From NCBI GenBank assembly GCA_033558025.1, contig JAUCEF010000007.1, forward strand, positions 1,674,001 through 1,738,000: a DNA stretch of 64,000 bases. Direction: 5' to 3'. Position numbers and translations under genes: made by a program. The notes beneath the pieces are model-generated. The model made no database searches, was not told the origin of the DNA, and was given only the letters and a program-made list of their open reading frames with translations. This DNA comes from Phytophthora sp. 'mugwort' (Eukaryota; Oomycota; Peronosporomycetes; Peronosporales; Peronosporaceae). Within the stretch, counting starts at the first letter, position 1, and each line of letters starts with the position of its first letter. Below, one piece after another: positions 1 through 10,397 of the stretch.

Positions 1-634
1 CTGCCTTGGCCTTAGAGGCGAAGAAGGCATCAATGACCTCGCACTGCTCGCGAGGCAGTGGCCATTGTCTGGTGACACAGTACTTTGTGCTGATCCCACG
101 ATCCGGTGGGAGTTGAGACGGTGGATCCTTGGACACCACGTCCTCGAACTCCTTCATCAAAGGATACACCGGACCCTTCGGGTTCTCGAGAAACTCAGAA
201 CCCAAGCGCGAAGCACGCTGGGACGAGAATGCCTCCAGGACACCCTCGTCTATTATCGAGGGGGAATGCAATTCCTTAGGGGTGGAGTATTGCTTCAAGA
301 GAACCACCTCCGTGATCTTCCCGGCCTTCCGGTCGGCCAGGAAACCAGTCGGTGCCAACTCTTAGAGGCTCAGGAGCTCTGACACCTCGGGCAGCGGCTC
401 TAGCTGGATGCCGCCTGCCTTGTCTCGATGACAGGTCTCGCCGTCGAGGATGTGATAACACCCTTCGACTGGCCGCGTCGCACGAACCCCGGCCCTGGGT
501 TCCGAGTCGCTTAAAGCGACTCCAGTCGGAATTGACTTCAGACTAGACTTGCGGTGTCGACTATGTCGTCGACGGCGATCGCGACGTGGTACCACGTTAC
601 TCACGTCTATAGACGTCTCATTGACGACGTCCAA
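1..634 (-). pseudogene. pol: Gypsy pol: protease-RT linker and start of reverse transcriptase
   Basis: A single frame runs from 634 to the window edge with one in-frame TAA near 359-361 (between LPEVSELLSL and ELAPTGF). It reads through KEFEDVV, LPPDRGI and YCVTRQWPLPREQ to VIDAFFASKAKA, which is the start of the RT domain in Phytophthora Gypsy elements. The catalytic YXDD box lies beyond the edge. The single nonsense codon in otherwise clean sequence suggests fairly recent death. Confidence 0.82.
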
Positions 635-971
635 AGCCTATAGGGCTTCGTGTGGAACATGGTTACCCACACAAGAAGCCATACCATCGAGTGAAGATGG
701 ACTACTACTGACTTGGCTTGTACGCTGACGTTAAACAGAACGTGCAGCCCTGCCCGAACTGTAGCGCAAGCAAGATCCGACCCCAACTTTGCGGGTATTC
801 TTTTCGCGGGTCTCGCCGCTTATTCTCCAGTTGAGGTCTAGGCGACCTGGTGTGGAACGATGTTACACACACAGGAAACGCTTCGCGCGTCTTCCTCGCC
901 AGTTTCAGCCTGGGTGACCCGGTGTGGACCTTGGTTACCCACCAGGTCGGTGTCGCCTGGCACCGCCACTC

Positions 972-1409
972 TTAAAGCCTTGGCCACCTGTCTAGATTCC
1001 AGGGGAGGGGGTCGAGAGCTATCCTGTACGGACTGCCGCACTCGACCAGGTGCAGCTTCTGCTGCCACCGTTCTGGGGAGTCACTCAATACGTCGGCGGC
1101 TCCCGATTGCTGGGTCATATTCCCGCCTCTGCCAGTAACTGCGGGTCGGCTGGTCCCTGTGGCTTTGTTTCGCCATTCGATCCATGGCTTATGTTTCTCG
1201 AGCCAGGAAATGCCCAGGATCAAGTAATACTTGTCCATCTCTAGAACAGAAAACTGTTCCAAACTGTCGAAGTCCTCGAACTTCACAGTTAGATCCACAT
1301 GGATCTTGGGAACGGTAATCACCGTCCCGTCGACCAGTTGTACCGACACTGTCCCGTTGCCTTTGCTTTCTCGTAAAGTATCGGCCAGCTTGTTTGCTGC
1401 TCTCCGCAA
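972..1409 (-). pseudogene. Gypsy retropepsin-like aspartic protease, degenerate
   Basis: An open frame of 145 codons. The segment KYYLILGISWLEKHKPWIEW matches the conserved C-terminal half of oomycete Gypsy proteases, where the family reads L-I-L-G-x-x-W-L. The catalytic D-S/T-G loop expected upstream (towards 1450-1500) is not intact in one frame. The last part of this frame (about 972-1110) no longer resembles protease. The protease would release gag and pol products; here it is a relic between the zinc knuckle and RT modules. Confidence 0.7.
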
Positions 1410-1627
1410 CAGTCCAGCGGCGTGCGAAGTTCTTCGCCGGCCCGGAGTCTATCAGACTCGGAAGGGATGGGTATATCCCCCTACACTTATGTGTAATACT
1501 AGCAGCCCGACGCTGCCCTTCTCCAATTCGAGAGTGCGAAGTCTCTCAGGGGCTAAATCTCCATGGTGCGCACCACTCGCGCACCGCTCATGAAGAATTA
1601 GTTCTTCCCCAGTAGGTCGCCCCGCCC

Positions 1628-2484
1628 CTACTCGTGCCCTGCGTTCCGCTGCCCATGGGGTCGCGGCCTTAGCCAGCGATCCTTGAGCGCGATGGGCTTG
1701 GGAGAGAAACGTTTTCGCTGCCCCCCCCCCCCCGCAGGACAGGCACGTGCTATGTGCCCTAGCTTACCACAGCTATAGCAGCGAATATCATGCTGCTCGG
1801 CGAGCCCAAGTTCCATGTGAACTAGCCCGCTGGGGGCTCCGCCCTTGGCCGTCGTCGCCGGCGTGCGTGTCTGGCGGTGACTGACTCCTCCTGGAGGGCG
1901 ACTTGGGTCGTCTCTTTCAGAGTATTGGCCTGCACCCGACCCAACTTGGTGCGGACCTGGCCTACTCTTAGGCCGTCCATGAACCCTGTCACCTTGATGT
2001 GTTCATGGAGTAGGTTTACCACGATGAATGCGTTGAGCTCCTGGATATACTCGTGCAGCTCACGTCTTCCCTGTTTACACCGACATGAAGCGTGAGCGCT
2101 GGCGGTACTCATATTTCGCCGGGAGGAACGCGGCTCTAAGCTGCTCACAAAACTGAGCCCGGGATGCGAAGTAGTAAAATGGGCGCATTCGTTCGTATAG
2201 TCATTTTGCGTAGATCTTGCGGTACGTCGATCAGGATCCACTGTCCGCGTAGTCGTCGGACTTGCTCGCGATGTAGACCGAAGTGGAGCTCGTGGTCCAT
2301 GATCTTGGGCGTTGCTCGCGATATAGTCGTCCTTGTATCCGGCGGGGGGGGGGGGGGGGGGGGGAGGGGGCGAAGCCGAAGAAATTACTACCCGGTGTCG
2401 GCGAACTACTAAAATCTGGTAGGGGAGCCGCATGTAAGACTGCGCTGACGTGATAACCTCCGCTGCGTGGCTGGCATGATGCAA
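1628..2484 (-). pseudogene. gag: Gypsy gag with CCHC zinc knuckle, degenerate
   Basis: The frame 2484 to 1822 carries the helical gag core, including RRELHEYIQELNAF and the motif FMDGLRVGQVRTKLGRV, both typical of oomycete Gypsy gag. A second frame, 1816 to 1628, carries one retroviral-type zinc knuckle, CYSCGKLGHIARAC (C-x2-C-x4-H-x4-C), which binds the element RNA. The two frames are not contiguous. Two homopolymers interrupt the gene: a run of 21 G on the plus strand (about 2344-2364), read as poly-proline in gag, and 13 C at 1721-1733 beside the knuckle. They may be genuine slippage or assembly errors. Confidence 0.8.
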
Positions 2485-2879
2485 TGCTAGAACTGAAAAG
2501 CAACCAAAGCTGATGACTCCTAAATTGCATGAGTTTCATTCCTTTTCGATGGGCGGAGAATTTGGTGGATCGTCCCCGAAAAAACTACATTTTTGTCTCG
2601 TTTCAAACACATATTTGCGATTCACTCAAAATCTTATCGCTACAGTACCTACTGTAACTAGTCTTACAGAAACAATTTCATGTAAGTTTTTTTTTTGCTG
2701 TGACAAATAAATAGTCTTACTCAGATTATTTATGATAAGTACTAATTAAGGTATACCAAAAATTATTTTTTAGACGAGTGCAGTCTCCAAGTCCTCGAAA
2801 CGAGTAGCCATAGAGGACTGCTCTTTTGGCGTGATAGTGGTCCGTTGATCAGTATGAAGAGGCAGACCTTCGAAATGAT
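2485..2879. other. Region with no recognisable gene
   Basis: AT-rich sequence upstream of gag where a Gypsy 5' LTR and primer-binding site would be expected. I see neither a second LTR copy nor a coding frame that resembles a known protein. Confidence 0.4.
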
Positions 2880-4170
2880 CTCTGTGCTTCTTCACAATAT
2901 CTTGCCATGTGGGTACAACTGATCGACAGACCACTTACCGTCAAGCCCAAGCGACAAACCGCATCGCATCATCGCCTTTCGAGCGTACGGCATACCGTTT
3001 TAGTCGGCTGTGCATTAACCTCTCACACACTGTTAGCAGCGAGCGGAAGAAAAAAAAAATCTTCCCCGGATTCTGGTGTTTCCCAGACCACGACCTATCC
3101 TTCCTCACTTTGTCCTGCCAGCAGCCCGATTTGATGAAATCGATCTCCTTTCGCTCCACTTCCGCTTCCACGCATCTTTTATCTTGGCAATGATGAAAGA
3201 ATCCGCCGGTTGGCAGAGATCGGTCGCGTTAGGTGGAAATAATCTTAGGTCAGCTTTAAAAGCCTTGAGCTCTTCTTCACAGTCACCAGCGTCGAGGTAT
3301 CCTGAACGTTGTCCAGATACACAGTCTTCACTCGTCCGCGAGGGTCCGCTTTGATTGCTCTCCGTTCCTTCAAGTATTCCCGAAATAGCTTCTTTGTCAT
3401 TCAGACTTTACTGCCCGAGCGGTAGCACACTCCAACGGTTTTATCGGAGACTCCGCGAAGGGGTAGCTTCCGGAAGCGTTCGTGAAGATCATCATGGGAG
3501 AACGATTCTCGCATTCGCTCCGCCTGAGAAACGAACCGCCATCGTCGTTCCTTCTCCGCCCGATACCACATCAGCATACTTGATATTCTTCTCCCCCCCA
3601 AAAAACCCAAAGTCTTGCCGTTATCGAAATCCACAATGAAGTGAGTTTCGTCAATGTTCTCAGCCGCGTTCCCGTTTAGTAAACCATCTGCGAACCCACG
3701 TTGCACTTATATAAGATGAAAAGCGACGTCTTTCTCAATTTGCAGAATCTTTGCTGGACTGAGCTGCTTCTTACCCGTCTGAGCTCGGAGAACGATACGA
3801 TGACTCTCCCTGAAACACTGCACTCAGTGTGGCGCTATCTCGCCAATGATTGCTCCCCTGTATTGTCAACGCAGGTATTGTTGTAGGCACCGATCTTGTC
3901 GCGCCGAATCTGTTTAGCCACTTGCTGAAGCAGAGGTGGTCGAACTTCAGTCCAAGCTTACGCAGCCGACCAAGCTCATCCAGGAGCGCAGGCTACAGCC
4001 CCATGACCCACGGGCTTCGAGGCCGCCCTCTCTCGCTGATCGCCTTTAAGCTGACTCGACGCCTACCGTCATTGCGGCGAGCGGAGATCGACACCGCGCC
4101 TCTCTCAGAGTCCAAACCAAAATCCGAACCCGCTTTCTCCACCAGTCCATCGCCTTTGTCATATTAGCAG
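2880..4170 (-). pseudogene. pogo-like (DDE_1) DNA transposase relic
   Basis: Read on the minus strand across several frames, this matches a transposase family common in Phytophthora. From 4170 downwards come a helix-turn-helix-type N-terminal part, then ENIDETHFIVDFDNGKTLGF (first catalytic Asp, about 3610-3660), a short GGANARI segment, LPLRGVSDKTVGVCYRSG, a YLDNV block (second Asp, near 3310-3330) and LFPPNATDLCQPADSF (third acidic position, near 3200-3250). The C-terminal tail continues to about 2880. Frameshifts and stops are numerous, so no functional protein is possible. The pogo-like placement rests on DDE spacing and the CQPAD block recalling LQPLD of pogo. No terminal inverted repeats were found. 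Confidence 0.7.
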
Positions 4171-4867
4171 CACGTATAGCAGAATAGAAGATGCCGGGAT
4201 ATACGTTAACCGCCTTCGCAAACATTTCATTGTATCCTTGGGTTACCTAATAGTTTTCCATCTGAAGAACTATCTTCGACGCTGGCCAACGTCGTTCACG
4301 GCCTGCTTGTGTCGTTTAGGAGAATACAAGTTGAATATCGCAGGTGGGCCCCGTATTTTATCGGACTGAGAACTATCCGTTGCACGCTCATACAGCCGTT
4401 CAGCAACAGGACTGGACCTTGGACTTAGAGTTGGCTTCACAACAGGCATGATGCCGCCGTCGAGCGAAGAACTAACGCCATCAGCGCTGCTAAGCATGTC
4501 GCACCGAGGGCCATCACGCGTGGCCAAGCTTTTCCTTTCCAATGGGACGTCAACAGAATGGAGGCATGTACAAGGAACACGTCGGACATGAATGCACAGA
4601 TCCCACAGCTTCACCGCATGTATTCACAAGGTTTTGTAAGTCGCATGGTCAAGACGTCTGTAAAATTGATTGGTTGTTAGAGGCAAAATGAAAGTGAGAG
4701 AGAAAACGCTTTTGGCGTTGCTACACATCTGCCCCACGCGCCACCCCTACCCCACGAATGCAGAGGTACCATCAAGCTGCCTCGTGAGTGAGTGAGATTG
4801 GCCGTCGTATTAATGGTTATTGCTGACCGGGATTTCCAAACCCACGGAGGCAAAAACAGATGCAAAA
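4171..4867. other. Mostly unassigned; one open frame of 114 codons (minus, 4270-4614)
   Basis: The minus-strand frame 4270-4614 begins with ATG and is uninterrupted, but it resembles nothing I know and has no clear domain, signal or repeat. It may be the 5' end of the neighbouring decayed transposon or chance. Below 4868 the sequence could be the body of the SINE-like element listed next. Confidence 0.3.
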
Positions 4868-4940
4868 GTTCTGCATAATGCGGCACTCGAACCCCGGTCA
4901 GGTGATTAGACAACACCTACCTTAATCATCTAAAGCAGAT
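4868..4940 (-). repeat. tRNA-related pol III promoter head, possible SINE
   Basis: On the minus strand a B-box-like GGTTCGAGTGC (4893-4883) lies about 30-40 bases after an A-box-like block (about 4932-4920). A hairpin AGGTG/CACCT sits where the anticodon stem would be, and TCTGC/GCAGA could form an acceptor-like stem. The T-stem does not pair properly, so this is not an intact tRNA gene. tRNA-derived SINEs are known in Phytophthora. A body would extend towards 4680. No target duplication was found. Confidence 0.35.
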
Positions 4941-5119
4941 CAGACTAATTTTTAGCGTCAAAATGCAGACTAATTAGCAGTTTATTGGTAAGTACATGTA
5001 CACTCGATAGTCTCGCTCAAACTACTACCTCCATTCGGAAATAAACAACCCATCAAACAACATGTATATCTGCTCAAACTAATTCCTGTCCAAATCGATA
5101 AATATCAGAAATATCAAGT

Positions 5120-6360
5120 TTGAGCTTCACGTCGGTCAAGTTTGCATTTCCCGCTCATTTTCAAACTCAAGACAGCCAGAGTAAAACTCGCCCATCCACG
5201 ATGCGGCAGGCGTCGGATGAAGAGAGACAAGCGGTGTGGTCTCCTCCACTGCCAGCGTGGAAGACTCGAGCACCGAAACCTCCAGCGGTTGAAGACGAGC
5301 TTCACTTCAGGCTCAAGATCGTTTCGCGTATTTGGCACCAGGGCATCGACTCCATGGGTCCCCGTAAGGCTGCTGTCGTCAAGTCCAGAGCGAGCGCACG
5401 TGGGAGGAAGAAGGTGGGTCGCCCCACACTTTTCAGCGCATCTTTGTGGTCCCCGTGGGCTGACGCTTCAGCTTGCAACGAATACGAGCTGCTATCTCAT
5501 CCCGCAGCTACTTAAAGAAGGCTACCTACGCCGCGCGCTCAAGCAGATGCGCCCGTTGCTCATAAGCACAAAGTTGCGCGCATGGAATTGTGCGCAGGGC
5601 ACGTCCGTCAAGCTCGTGATGGAAGCCACTTCTTCGATCCACTGCTAGATGTGGTACACGTTGACGAGAAGTGGTTTTACATCAAGAAGATCGGACAGAA
5701 GCTGTAAGTGCCCGCGGGCAAGGACGACACGCCAGAGGAACAGCCGCCATTGCAGTTCTTCCAGAGCAAGCGGCACATCTTGAAGGTGATATTCTTGTGT
5801 GCAGTCACACGACCAAGAGGCGGGGGCAGGATCCGAATTTGGCCTATTGCGGAGGAATATTTGACGCAGCGCGCCAGTGTAAACCGTCCAGCAGGTGAAT
5901 GTGAGCTCAGACCTGTTTCCATAACGAAAATGATCTCACGCAGAATGCTGGTGGAGGATGTCATTCCCGCCATTAAGTCTAAATGGCCGCGTGACGAAAA
6001 ATGCACAGGAACATCAAGATCTAACAAGATAATACAAGGCCCCATGTCGCCGCAACCGACCCCCAAGTAGTGGATGCTGGACAAAGTGACGGTTGGCGCA
6101 TCTCTCTTACGTACCAGCCAGCATATGGTCTTGTGTCTTGGACACAGGCTTCTTCAACGGTATTCAGGTGCTTCAGTTCCAGACTTTGCCACACAACATT
6201 GCTCAAGGAAGTGCATCTAGCTTTTGAATCAACAACTGCAGTCACTCTTAACAAACCCTCGGTGACTCTACAGCTCATGATGCGACACGTAATGCGCCGC
6301 CAAGGTGGAAATGATTTCCGAAATACTCACTTCAAAACGGACAAGCTGCTCAGTGAAGGT
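5120..6360 (+). pseudogene. Tc1/mariner-type transposase relic
   Basis: The plus strand, read across several frames, gives the layout of a common Phytophthora mariner-like transposase. It has an N-terminal helix-turn-helix region with IWHQGIDSMG and LKEGYLRRALKQMRPLL, then VHVDEKWFYIKKIG (first catalytic Asp, about 5655-5690). Next come QSKRHILKVIFLCAVTRPR, NRPAGE and VEDVIPAIKSKWP, a damaged QDNAGPH-like block near 6010-6050, and finally ISLTYQPA followed by DTGFFNGIQVLQ. The first of at least four frameshifts lies before 5500, and premature stops follow. Not functional. I did not find flanking inverted repeats or a TA duplication. Confidence 0.8.
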
Positions 6361-8450
6361 AGATTACCCATCTCGCTGTCTTATGAGTCGCAGTTGTTTT
6401 ACGAGTCGTACCACAGCAGCACCCCCTCTGTTAAACATATCCCAACTGATCTCGATTATTTGACCTGATAGAATGGAAGCAGGATGCCTTCAGCGCGGTC
6501 AAAGCCGTTTCTGCATAACTAATATTGCTATATTTAAGCGGATCTATGCACAATTCGTTTTAGCGGTCGTTTTTTTCGAATGGAGGTAGTATTTAGGAAC
6601 TAAGTCATGCCGGCACAGAGAAGCTCTGGATTTATACTTGGTATGCTTTCTTTCCATGTTGTACAATCTCTCCGTTTCCGCCGTCCATAGACGGGAAGGC
6701 GACGTTCGTGCTGGTGGCGATGTCGACACTCGGTGAGGTGATCCAGCTGCCACGGCCAGCCTTATAGTAGATTATAGATGCAGCCCCTTTGTCCGTATGG
6801 GACAGGATGTGCATACCCACGCCGTCCGATGTGGAGCGCGAGGATCGCCGACGTCATAGATGGCCCGAGAGCGGAGCGGACACTGAAGGAAAGCGAGCTG
6901 GCCAAGAAACAGCGAGGAGGGCCCGGCCTTCTTGGCCATAATCCATGACTGGCGGCGTATTTGAGCTACAGGTCGCTCTTCTCGCTGTAGCGGAGCCCCT
7001 GCAGACACCGGACCAGGTCGTGCGGCCGCCTGCTCGCAGCAGCAGCAGCTCTTTAATGTGCCAGAGCGCCAGCGACACAGCGTGTCCAGGCACTCGCCAT
7101 CCAGACGGTCCTCCAGCGCGAAGCGCTAAACACGTGGCCAAGAAACAGCATGAAAGGCCAAGGACGACGGGAAGTGTGCACAGCTCCTGGGTGTAAGTAC
7201 ACGTAAAATATTTTGCTATAAAGTCTCCCGTTTGTAGTTATTAAGCTGGTTTTGTCAGTGTTTTACTTGATGCGCGCCTAACATTTCGTCTGTTGTGTCA
7301 CGGTAGGGCACTACAAAAAAACCAGCTCCAAGTATTTGAGATTACCATCAGCAGCTCGGTGTCGTAGATCAAGGCTCTTACCAACTTCATAGCGAATGCT
7401 CATTACGGTTCAAGTCTTCTCACTCACCCGCACTGCTTTATGCCTTACAAGATCGTCTACTACAATGTAGTAGTATTATACAAGAGTGACGAATGTCCTG
7501 AGACTGTCATATGATTTGGCTATCTCCTTGGATGCTTCGTGTCCAAAAGCCAGGCTGCGTTCAACATGCTCATGCGCTCCATGTCCATTAAGTTCCCCCC
7601 AAAATTGCATCGTGGTTGTGTCAATAAATATTTCGTATATCACCCACGAGCTGACCAACGGCTAAGAACGCCACTGTAATCGCTGACGTTGTACGTGGGT
7701 AGGTCTCCAGGAAGCACTTTTCATCGTTGCAAGAGGAGAATTTTGTGTGTAGAATGGTATTTATGTAATCAAAATTGTCTAAGTGGAGCTGGGTGCAGCC
7801 CCCAACACTTTTGCCTGCAACCGAATGGCGCGACTGCAGGTGGTGAGTCGGCGCTGTGATTGTGTACTGATTAAGTGCTGTGGGCGATAAGTCTGCTGAT
7901 GATTATCTGCCTGGGGGACCGCTATCCAGACGGTCCTCCAGCGCGAAGACGCACGTGTTGAGCGCCTCGCTGTACTCGGCCCCCGCGCGGGAGGACACGT
8001 CGAATAACATGGAGACTCAGACCAGGCGTTTGACGGGTAAGCGCATAAGAATATAGAGGCCGACTGTGTGAAAAAGGTGTTGTTCCACCCAAAATCTGGG
8101 GAGCAGACACACACATAGGAAAGGGTACCACCACCAAAACAAAAATAGACGACGACCCCAATAGAGCACTTCAACGACTAAAAGCGTTGTTGCCATACAA
8201 TAAAACAAACTAGAAGTCTACAAATGCACCATTTTGTCTTGTTTCTTGCAGTTGTGAGCAGCAATGAGCGAGCTGGGTGCGCAAGATAACGAGGATTTAT
8301 TGCGCCTCGAGACGTCGGATGCTGAGACAGAATCTGGACAGCGATGCAATGTATCAAGATATACCAATCGACCATGTCAGTGGTTTTTTGAGAGACTCTG
8401 CCGACTCGTAGCATTTTAAGTGCACTCAGGTTAGCTGTACTATCGACCAT
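6361..8450. other. Two-kilobase stretch without a recognisable gene
   Basis: Several open frames of 60-100 codons occur but none resembles a known family. The one structured signal is a repeated segment: CCAGACGGTCCTCCAGCGCG occurs near 7099-7118 and again near 7926-7945. On the minus strand both copies read FALEDRLD followed by Gly or Ser. The flanking minus-strand reading at 7990-7930 (AGAEYSEALNTCVFALEDRL) looks protein-like. These are probably fragments of one duplicated, decayed gene or element. Confidence 0.4.
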
Positions 8451-9058
8451 TTGTTTGATAAAGAATACAATCTTGCTCAAACCAGCCACAACATGAAACC
8501 GCGGATGGTTCTATGTCGCTCAAAGCGGTGTACCAGATGGGCTCTCGTTAGTGATGGTGCTTACGGTGGTGATGCCGATGATGAATCTGGTGGTGCATCG
8601 ACCTGCCTGTGCCGATACAAGTTCAAGTCGGGCTTATCTTCAAGCACCGCTGAAGTATTTCAGCAGGGCGATTATATCATGGACAGCAATGATCCACCTA
8701 CCCCGACTAAACGACAGCTCACTACGGGAATGAAGAATTACATTACGGACAGTCTTCGCAGCGGAGAAAAAAACTACAGTTACAAGACTGTTTACAGTTA
8801 TTTGCTCCATGATTCAAGACCAGCAATTTAATGGACCAGCTCCTACAGATTAGCAAATGGTGGATTTCGTCGAGAATTATAGGAGGAACAACCCCAAGAA
8901 CTCAATGGCCCCATGATTGAGCTTTGCGATGGGAGTTTGTACGAGCAATTGGATCTTACCACACTCCATGACACTGAAATGATGATTCTGTGCGAAATAC
9001 AGCCACCATCCCAACTGGGGTCCTCACAAAATGTGGGCCATTTAGGCGATTGCTCGGA
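8451..9058 (+). pseudogene. Unidentified broken ORF, probably transposon-derived
   Basis: An ATG frame of 126 codons (8451-8831) is followed, in two other plus-strand frames, by protein-like text: GPAPTD then DFVENYRRNNPKN (about 8835-8925) and IELCDGSLYEQLDLTTLHDT (from about 8913) to LGDCSEV at 9058. A stop and two frameshifts separate the parts. The first frame has Cys-rich segments (CRSKRCT, CLCRYKF) that could be a degraded zinc-binding module. The composition recalls the N-terminal half of Mutator-like elements, but I do not recognise it with certainty. Confidence 0.4.
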
Positions 9059-9720
9059 AGTATAAAACCCAACTGATTATTAACGTGTCCGTCGTGAAAG
9101 ACACAGGGAACATCACGACCGGATGTTATGCAAATCCGTATAAGTATTAATTCTTACAGGTTCAGGGAACCATAACATATGCGGTGAAGGTATACATCTA
9201 TTCTCTGGATTTTATCCAGAGTTGTTTAAACAAGTGCCAGTACTAATCACTATAGAAACGAATAGCTTGCTTTTTCGTTATCTATTTGCTCCAAAACGTC
9301 CTTACTTTACCTTTATGACTTGGTACCTGTATGGATTGCATAATATCCACGGCGAATGTTGCTTGAGTCTCTTACGGCCAGCCTTCGCGCAACAGAGCAA
9401 CGCGTCTTTTTATTATGAAATAACAAAGATTCTTGGGACGGTTGCGTAAGAAAGTTTCTTTAATATGAAAGAATCAAAAGCTACCCCTGGTAATTTTGTA
9501 TTCGTTGTCATTGCTACATCAGCCTACATTGACCAGCCTAGAAAACACCATCACAAGATGGAAACTAAGCACAAGCACAAGAAATCAAGCAAGTCATTGA
9601 TGTCGCTTCTGCAGCAACTTCAGCAAGCTCACGCAGCAGAGCTGCGTGAAGAAACCGTCACAACGGTCGACGCTATGCGTATTCGGAATCGAAGGATCCA
9701 CTCGTGGTTTTTTCGTCTGA
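9059..9720. other. AT-rich interval; unassigned frame 9465-9728
   Basis: Apart from the palindrome at 9203-9221, the only feature is an 87-codon plus frame (9465-9728). It contains a His/Lys-rich patch and a short heptad-like LLQQLQQAHAAEL segment, and runs to within a few bases of the helicase relic. It may belong to the same element. No family is recognised. Confidence 0.3.
9203..9221. repeat. 19-bp perfect palindrome, left copy
   Basis: CTCTGGATTTTATCCAGAG: two 8-bp arms around TTT. Its exact reverse complement occurs at 10153-10171. Immediately to the right both copies share loosely similar sequence (a TTTAxACAA block then ACTAATxAC), so this is a repeated terminus rather than chance. 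See the finding on the bracketed helicase relic. Confidence 0.75.
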
Positions 9721-10032
9721 ATGACTAAGCTTCATTTTCCAATCAAAAGGACTACTAGAACGTTAAATGTCACGGTAACTCAGGTGCCGCTCATACCAGC
9801 CTTCGCGATCACTAGCGACAAGTGCCAAGGACTAACGGTGAAAGAAAAACGGTTCTGGGGCCATTGCGATATCCAACATGCCACAAATCCCATAGCGGTC
9901 CTCGTTCTACGTTGCGGTGGCGCGAGTGAAAACAATGAAGCAGCTATATTTCATGGAGCCGCTGACATTAGAGTTCCTGCAATACTTCAGACCGACAGAC
10001 GAGGCTTTGGCAGAAACCGCGAGTTTGTTTAA
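9721..10032 (+). pseudogene. PIF1-type helicase C-terminal relic (Helitron-like or other element)
   Basis: The frame starting at 9721 reads VPLIPAFAITSDKCQGLTVK, the late PIF1 helicase motif that normally reads A-x-T-x-H/D-K-x-Q-G-x-T. A frameshift near 9850-9890 moves the match to another frame, which gives SSFYVAVARVKTMKQLYF (helicase motif VI, family form YVAxSRV) and then FRPTDEALAET. Such ends occur in PIF1-like helicases carried by Helitrons and related elements in oomycetes. Only the last hundred or so residues remain; the Walker motifs and any Rep domain are absent. Confidence 0.7.
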
Positions 10033-10152
10033 GATGGAACGAAGTCATAACACTAAATAAAAATTCAGAGCTTCTCCATGCCTTGGTATGGCTTAGTACA
10101 GTATATTCGGGTTTATGGAGACTTGCACGAACCACTCGTACCGCCCCAACTA

Positions 10153-10171
10153 CTCTGGATAAAATCCAGAG
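10153..10171. repeat. 19-bp perfect palindrome, right copy
   Basis: CTCTGGATAAAATCCAGAG, the exact reverse complement of the 9203-9221 copy. Another partial copy of the arm (ACTCTGGAGTC) lies near 10288-10298. Together the two palindromes enclose about 930 bp containing the helicase relic. Confidence 0.75.
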
Positions 10172-10397
10172 AACTTATTTAGACAACAGACTAATTACCG
10201 TAGATGCTCTACAATACTTAAAAGCAATCTACCGTACTTACGTTTTGCTGAATAGAATAATTATTCGTACTCAGTACAAGAGTTTTACTCTGGAGTCATA
10301 AGCAGTTGCCCGAAATCGAAAGTGTCAGCTTGACACAAAGTGCCGAGGTTCGAGACGATGTCGGTCACACTCGAGACCACACGTCTCCTTGCTGGCT

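Larger units (their letters stand above)
1..2484 (-). mobile_element. Gypsy (Ty3-type) LTR retrotransposon, 5' half, cut by window edge
   Basis: Read on the minus strand, the pieces lie in Gypsy order: gag, CCHC zinc knuckle, retropepsin, then the linker into reverse transcriptase, which runs off base 1. Every module is recognisable but the reading frame breaks between modules and a nonsense codon sits at about 359-361, so the copy is dead. I could not identify an LTR or primer-binding site upstream of gag (above 2484). The rest of RT, RNase H and integrase must lie left of the window. Confidence 0.9.

Noticed and set aside
4868..4945. A functional tRNA gene
   Set aside because: A/B-box-like blocks are present but the T-stem does not pair and the candidate acceptor stem has a mismatch and poor spacing; treated as SINE-like only.
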